DNA of 7,820 bases from Bacillota bacterium (GTDB taxonomy: Bacteria > Bacillota > Clostridia > Christensenellales > Borkfalkiaceae). Each line of letters starts with the position of its first letter. Position 1 is the stretch's first letter. Both the position numbers and the translations under genes were made by a program. Location of the stretch: positions 1 through 7,820 of the forward strand of contig QAKO01000029.1 of NCBI GenBank assembly GCA_003343765.1, written 5' to 3'. Under the pieces are notes generated by a model. That model ran no database searches. It saw only the letters and a list, made by a program, of their open reading frames with translations, and was not told the DNA's origin. Below are positions 5,946 to 7,820 of the stretch, one piece after another.

Positions 5946-6911
5946 ATGATCCGTATCCGAAAAATCGCGGCCTTCGCCGTTTTGCTTCTCTTTCCCTTCC
6001 TTCTCTTGGCTTCCCCGAAAGATTACGCGACCGCCTGTGCCGAAGGCATCGCACTTTGGTCAAAATCTGTCCTGCCCGCCTTGTTCCCGTTTATGGTCAC
6101 AGCCTCGCTTCTCTCCAAAACAGGCGCCGCCAAAATTTCGGACAGGCTATCCCCGCTCATGCGATCCTTAAAACTGCCCGCCGCCGCTTCGCTCTGCATC
6201 TTTTTGAGCATACTCTCCGGCTATCCTGTCGGCAGCCGCTGCTTGCTCGACATGAAAAATGCAGGCCTCATTTCCGAAAAAGACACCACGCGTGCCAGCC
6301 TTGTCTGTTCCACTTCCGGCCCCATGTTCCTGCTCGGAAGCGTCGGAGTCGGTATGTTTTCCGACCTTACAGCAGGTTTTATCCTGCTTGCAGCACACCT
6401 TGGCGGAGTCTTTCTCGTCTATGCGTTTTCCATACCCTTTTCAAAACCCGCACAGCCTTGCATAGCTCTGCCCGTTTCGCTTCAAAAATCTGATAACGTG
6501 TTCGCAGAAAGCGTCCAAAGTGCCGTCATTTCCATTTTATGCGTGGGCGGATTCATCGCCTATTTCTGCGTCATCGCAAAAGCACTCGAAAACACAAATC
6601 TGATGGAAATACCCGTCTTTCTGTTTTCCGCGCTGTTTTCACTTTTTCATCAGGGCCCTGCCGCCGTCGGTTTCGTCCACGGCCTTCTCGAATGTACCCG
6701 CGGCTGCGCCGAACTTGCCGCATACGGCGGTCTTTTTGCCCTGCCCTGCGCCGCTTTCTGTATAACACTCGGCGGCGCCAGTATCCTCGCTCAGCAGTTC
6801 GCGTTTCTCAAACCCGCCGGTGTGAAGATAAAACATTTTATCGCAATCAAATTGCTGCAGGCGCTTCTCTCATTCTGCCTTTGCCTGCTCTTTCAAGCGA
6901 TATTCCTTTGA
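5946..6911 (+). CDS. YlbJ/SpoVV-type (nucleoside-recognition GATE domain) multi-pass membrane protein
   Basis: A 321-residue membrane protein resembling YlbJ of Bacillus, renamed SpoVV, which carries dipicolinic acid across the outer forespore membrane. Hydrophobic spans are visible at about 7-22, 40-57, 79-95, 127-161, 189-213, 222-236, 257-284 and 298-321. Family landmarks are GIALWSKSVLPALFPF (34-49), SGYPVGS (91-97) with a later CSTSGPMFLLGSVG (121-134), GLLECTRGC (246-254) and LGGASILAQ (275-283). The paired YPVG and TSGP segments are the hallmark of this fold. It is shorter than the Bacillus protein of about 400 residues, so it may be a shorter clostridial relative with a different substrate; a direct role in sporulation is inference because no other spore gene is in the window. 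The ATG at 5946 is chosen because upstream sequence is antisense to the patatin gene and the protein family begins here, but no Shine-Dalgarno site precedes it. Confidence 0.78.
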   Translation: MIRIRKIAAFAVLLLFPFLLLASPKDYATACAEGIALWSKSVLPALFPFMVTASLLSKTGAAKISDRLSPLMRSLKLPAAASLCIFLSILSGYPVGSRCLLDMKNAGLISEKDTTRASLVCSTSGPMFLLGSVGVGMFSDLTAGFILLAAHLGGVFLVYAFSIPFSKPAQPCIALPVSLQKSDNVFAESVQSAVISILCVGGFIAYFCVIAKALENTNLMEIPVFLFSALFSLFHQGPAAVGFVHGLLECTRGCAELAAYGGLFALPCAAFCITLGGASILAQQFAFLKPAGVKIKHFIAIKLLQALLSFCLCLLFQAIFL

Positions 6912-6964
6912 TCCGAAACAAAAGACAGTGTACGTATGCCGTTTTTTATGTCGGAGACTTTTTT
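6912..6964 (+). terminator. Possible weak terminator of the YlbJ-type gene
   Basis: TCCGA (6912-6916) can pair with TCGGA (6951-6955), and after a small bulge CAAAA can pair with the T run at 6942-6947 plus TG. GAC and then six T (6959-6964) follow. The stem is imperfect and the loop is large, so this is a tentative call. Confidence 0.3.
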
Positions 6965-6991
6965 GTCCCAAAAATAAATTCTCTCTGTCCG

Positions 6992-7027
6992 AAAAAGCTG
7001 CACGGGTTAATAACATCCGAGCAGCTT
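6992..7027 (-). terminator. Hairpin terminator overlapping the end of the prephenate dehydratase gene
   Basis: AAGCTGC (6995-7001) pairs with GCAGCTT (7021-7027); inside, CGG/CCG and GTT/AAC extend the stem to an AAT loop with a mismatch and a two-base bulge. On the - strand it is followed directly by a T run (6996-6992). The stop codon (7009-7007) lies at the hairpin tip, so the last codons form one arm. On + a T run at 7032-7037 follows, so the element may also stop transcripts from the YlbJ-type gene. Confidence 0.55.
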
Positions 7028-7820
7028 GAAATTTTTTGAATATTGCGAAAGGCGATCCAGCGCCATGCACACATTTTTTTCCGATATGTCCCCTTCAAAC
7101 TCCACAAAGAAACAATATTCTCCCGGGGAATTTTTGATCGGACGGGATTCGATTTTTGTCATATTCAGATCATATACGGACAAAATCTGAAGCATTTTTA
7201 ACAGAGCGCCCGGCTCATGCGGACAAGTCGCCGCAAAATAAATACGGGTGCTTGTTTGCGGAAGATTTTCTTTCCCTTTTCGGATCAAGAGAAAATGCGT
7301 AAAATTTTTCGGCTCATCCGCTATATTCCCGCCGATGAATTCAAATCCGTCTTCCCGCACATGCGAGCCAACGATCCCTGCATCGCCTTTCCCTTTTATG
7401 TGCGACAGGCTCTGCATGGTGGAATCGGTGTATATGACTTTAACATCCGGCAGCTCCTGCGACAAAAACACAGAACATTGCAAAATTGCCTGCTGGTGCG
7501 AATACAGATGCGTTATGTCTTCCAGTTTCGTACCCTTTCTGACGATCAGTCTGTGTTCGATCGGCAGTACAAACGCACGCACCGCGTACAGCTCCGCATT
7601 TGCATACAGCAAATCAAGATTCTGCGTTACGGCTCCCTGCAGAGTATTCTCCACCGGCAATACCGCTTCTTCAACTTCGCCTTTCAAAAGAGCTTGCACA
7701 ACGCCCGCAAAACTATGATAGGGTACCTGCTCCTTGTCCGGACTCAACTGCTTCGCTGCAAGAGAAGAATAACTGCCTTCCGGCCCGAGATATCCGGTTT
7801 TCCCTTGCGGCGCACACTGC
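7007..7820 (-). CDS. pheA: Prephenate dehydratase with C-terminal ACT domain (5' end beyond window)
   Basis: The visible 270 residues cover nearly all of a prephenate dehydratase, which turns prephenate into phenylpyruvate for phenylalanine synthesis in the cytoplasm. The frame is open to the right edge. It shows the domain opening TGYLGPEGSYSSLAA, then LPVENTLQGAV, GDAGIVGS and the NFTHF segment. The ACT domain follows, with PGALLKML (GAL-type motif) and IESRP, the two motifs that bind phenylalanine for feedback inhibition. A TTG at 7747 is an internal Leu codon, not the start, because the conserved opening lies upstream of it. The eight or so residues before GYLGPEG contain no Met, so the start is further out. 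Either the gene has a short extra N-terminus or it is a chorismate mutase-dehydratase fusion; the window cannot decide. The usual TRF triad reads T-H-F here. A hairpin overlaps the stop. Confidence 0.93.
   Translation of the reverse strand, partial: QCAPQGKTGYLGPEGSYSSLAAKQLSPDKEQVPYHSFAGVVQALLKGEVEEAVLPVENTLQGAVTQNLDLLYANAELYAVRAFVLPIEHRLIVRKGTKLEDITHLYSHQQAILQCSVFLSQELPDVKVIYTDSTMQSLSHIKGKGDAGIVGSHVREDGFEFIGGNIADEPKNFTHFLLIRKGKENLPQTSTRIYFAATCPHEPGALLKMLQILSVYDLNMTKIESRPIKNSPGEYCFFVEFEGDISEKNVCMALDRLSQYSKNFKLLGCY

Noticed and set aside
5922..5950. Promoter-like TTGCTC-17-TATGAT on + before the YlbJ-type gene
   Set aside because: The -10 would contain the preferred start codon, so a transcript from it would lack that start. 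The -35 match is also weak, so I treat it as chance.
1..7820. CRISPR array, tRNA, rRNA, insertion sequence or prophage signals
   Set aside because: I found no regularly spaced repeats, no terminal inverted repeats with a transposase, and no structural RNA gene by reading.

Overview
The window reads as chromosomal DNA of a low-to-mid GC Firmicute, most likely an uncultured Clostridia-type bacterium. The grounds are the DUF6062 protein, the CmpB-type membrane protein, the YlbJ/SpoVV-type membrane protein, Shine-Dalgarno sites on most genes, and Gram-positive style hairpin-plus-T-run terminators. No gene pins down a genus. I see no transposase, integrase, phage gene, tRNA, rRNA or CRISPR array.

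Layout. On the + strand come a DUF6062 protein (48-725), then a TetR-type regulator (851-1438) and a family 4 glycosyltransferase (1469-2611). The last two form an operon behind a near-perfect vegetative promoter (776-804). A strong hairpin (2636-2659) follows the glycosyltransferase, then a CmpB-type membrane protein (about 2670-3317) with its own terminator. A roughly 400 bp convergent gap holds three hairpins and no credible gene. On the - strand, a patatin-like phospholipase (5914-5072) is followed at once by the AAA+ ATPase RarA (5070-3727), which ends at a strong terminator. Divergent from the patatin gene, 31 bp away, is a YlbJ/SpoVV-type multi-pass membrane protein (5946-6911, +). It converges on a prephenate dehydratase with an ACT domain (- strand), whose 5' end lies beyond the right edge.

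How the genes fit together. The TetR-glycosyltransferase pair looks like a self-regulated unit that adds sugar to a surface polymer or membrane lipid. The CmpB-type protein may serve the envelope too, but the hairpin separates its expression. Patatin and RarA are co-transcribed without an obvious shared pathway. PheA belongs to phenylalanine synthesis and is regulated by its ACT domain.

No clearly new multi-gene system is visible. The points that repay a second look are the duplicated cysteine/histidine module in the DUF6062 protein, a His in place of Arg in the TRF motif of the prephenate dehydratase, the promoter and operator-like architecture before the TetR gene, and an unassigned hairpin in the convergent gap.
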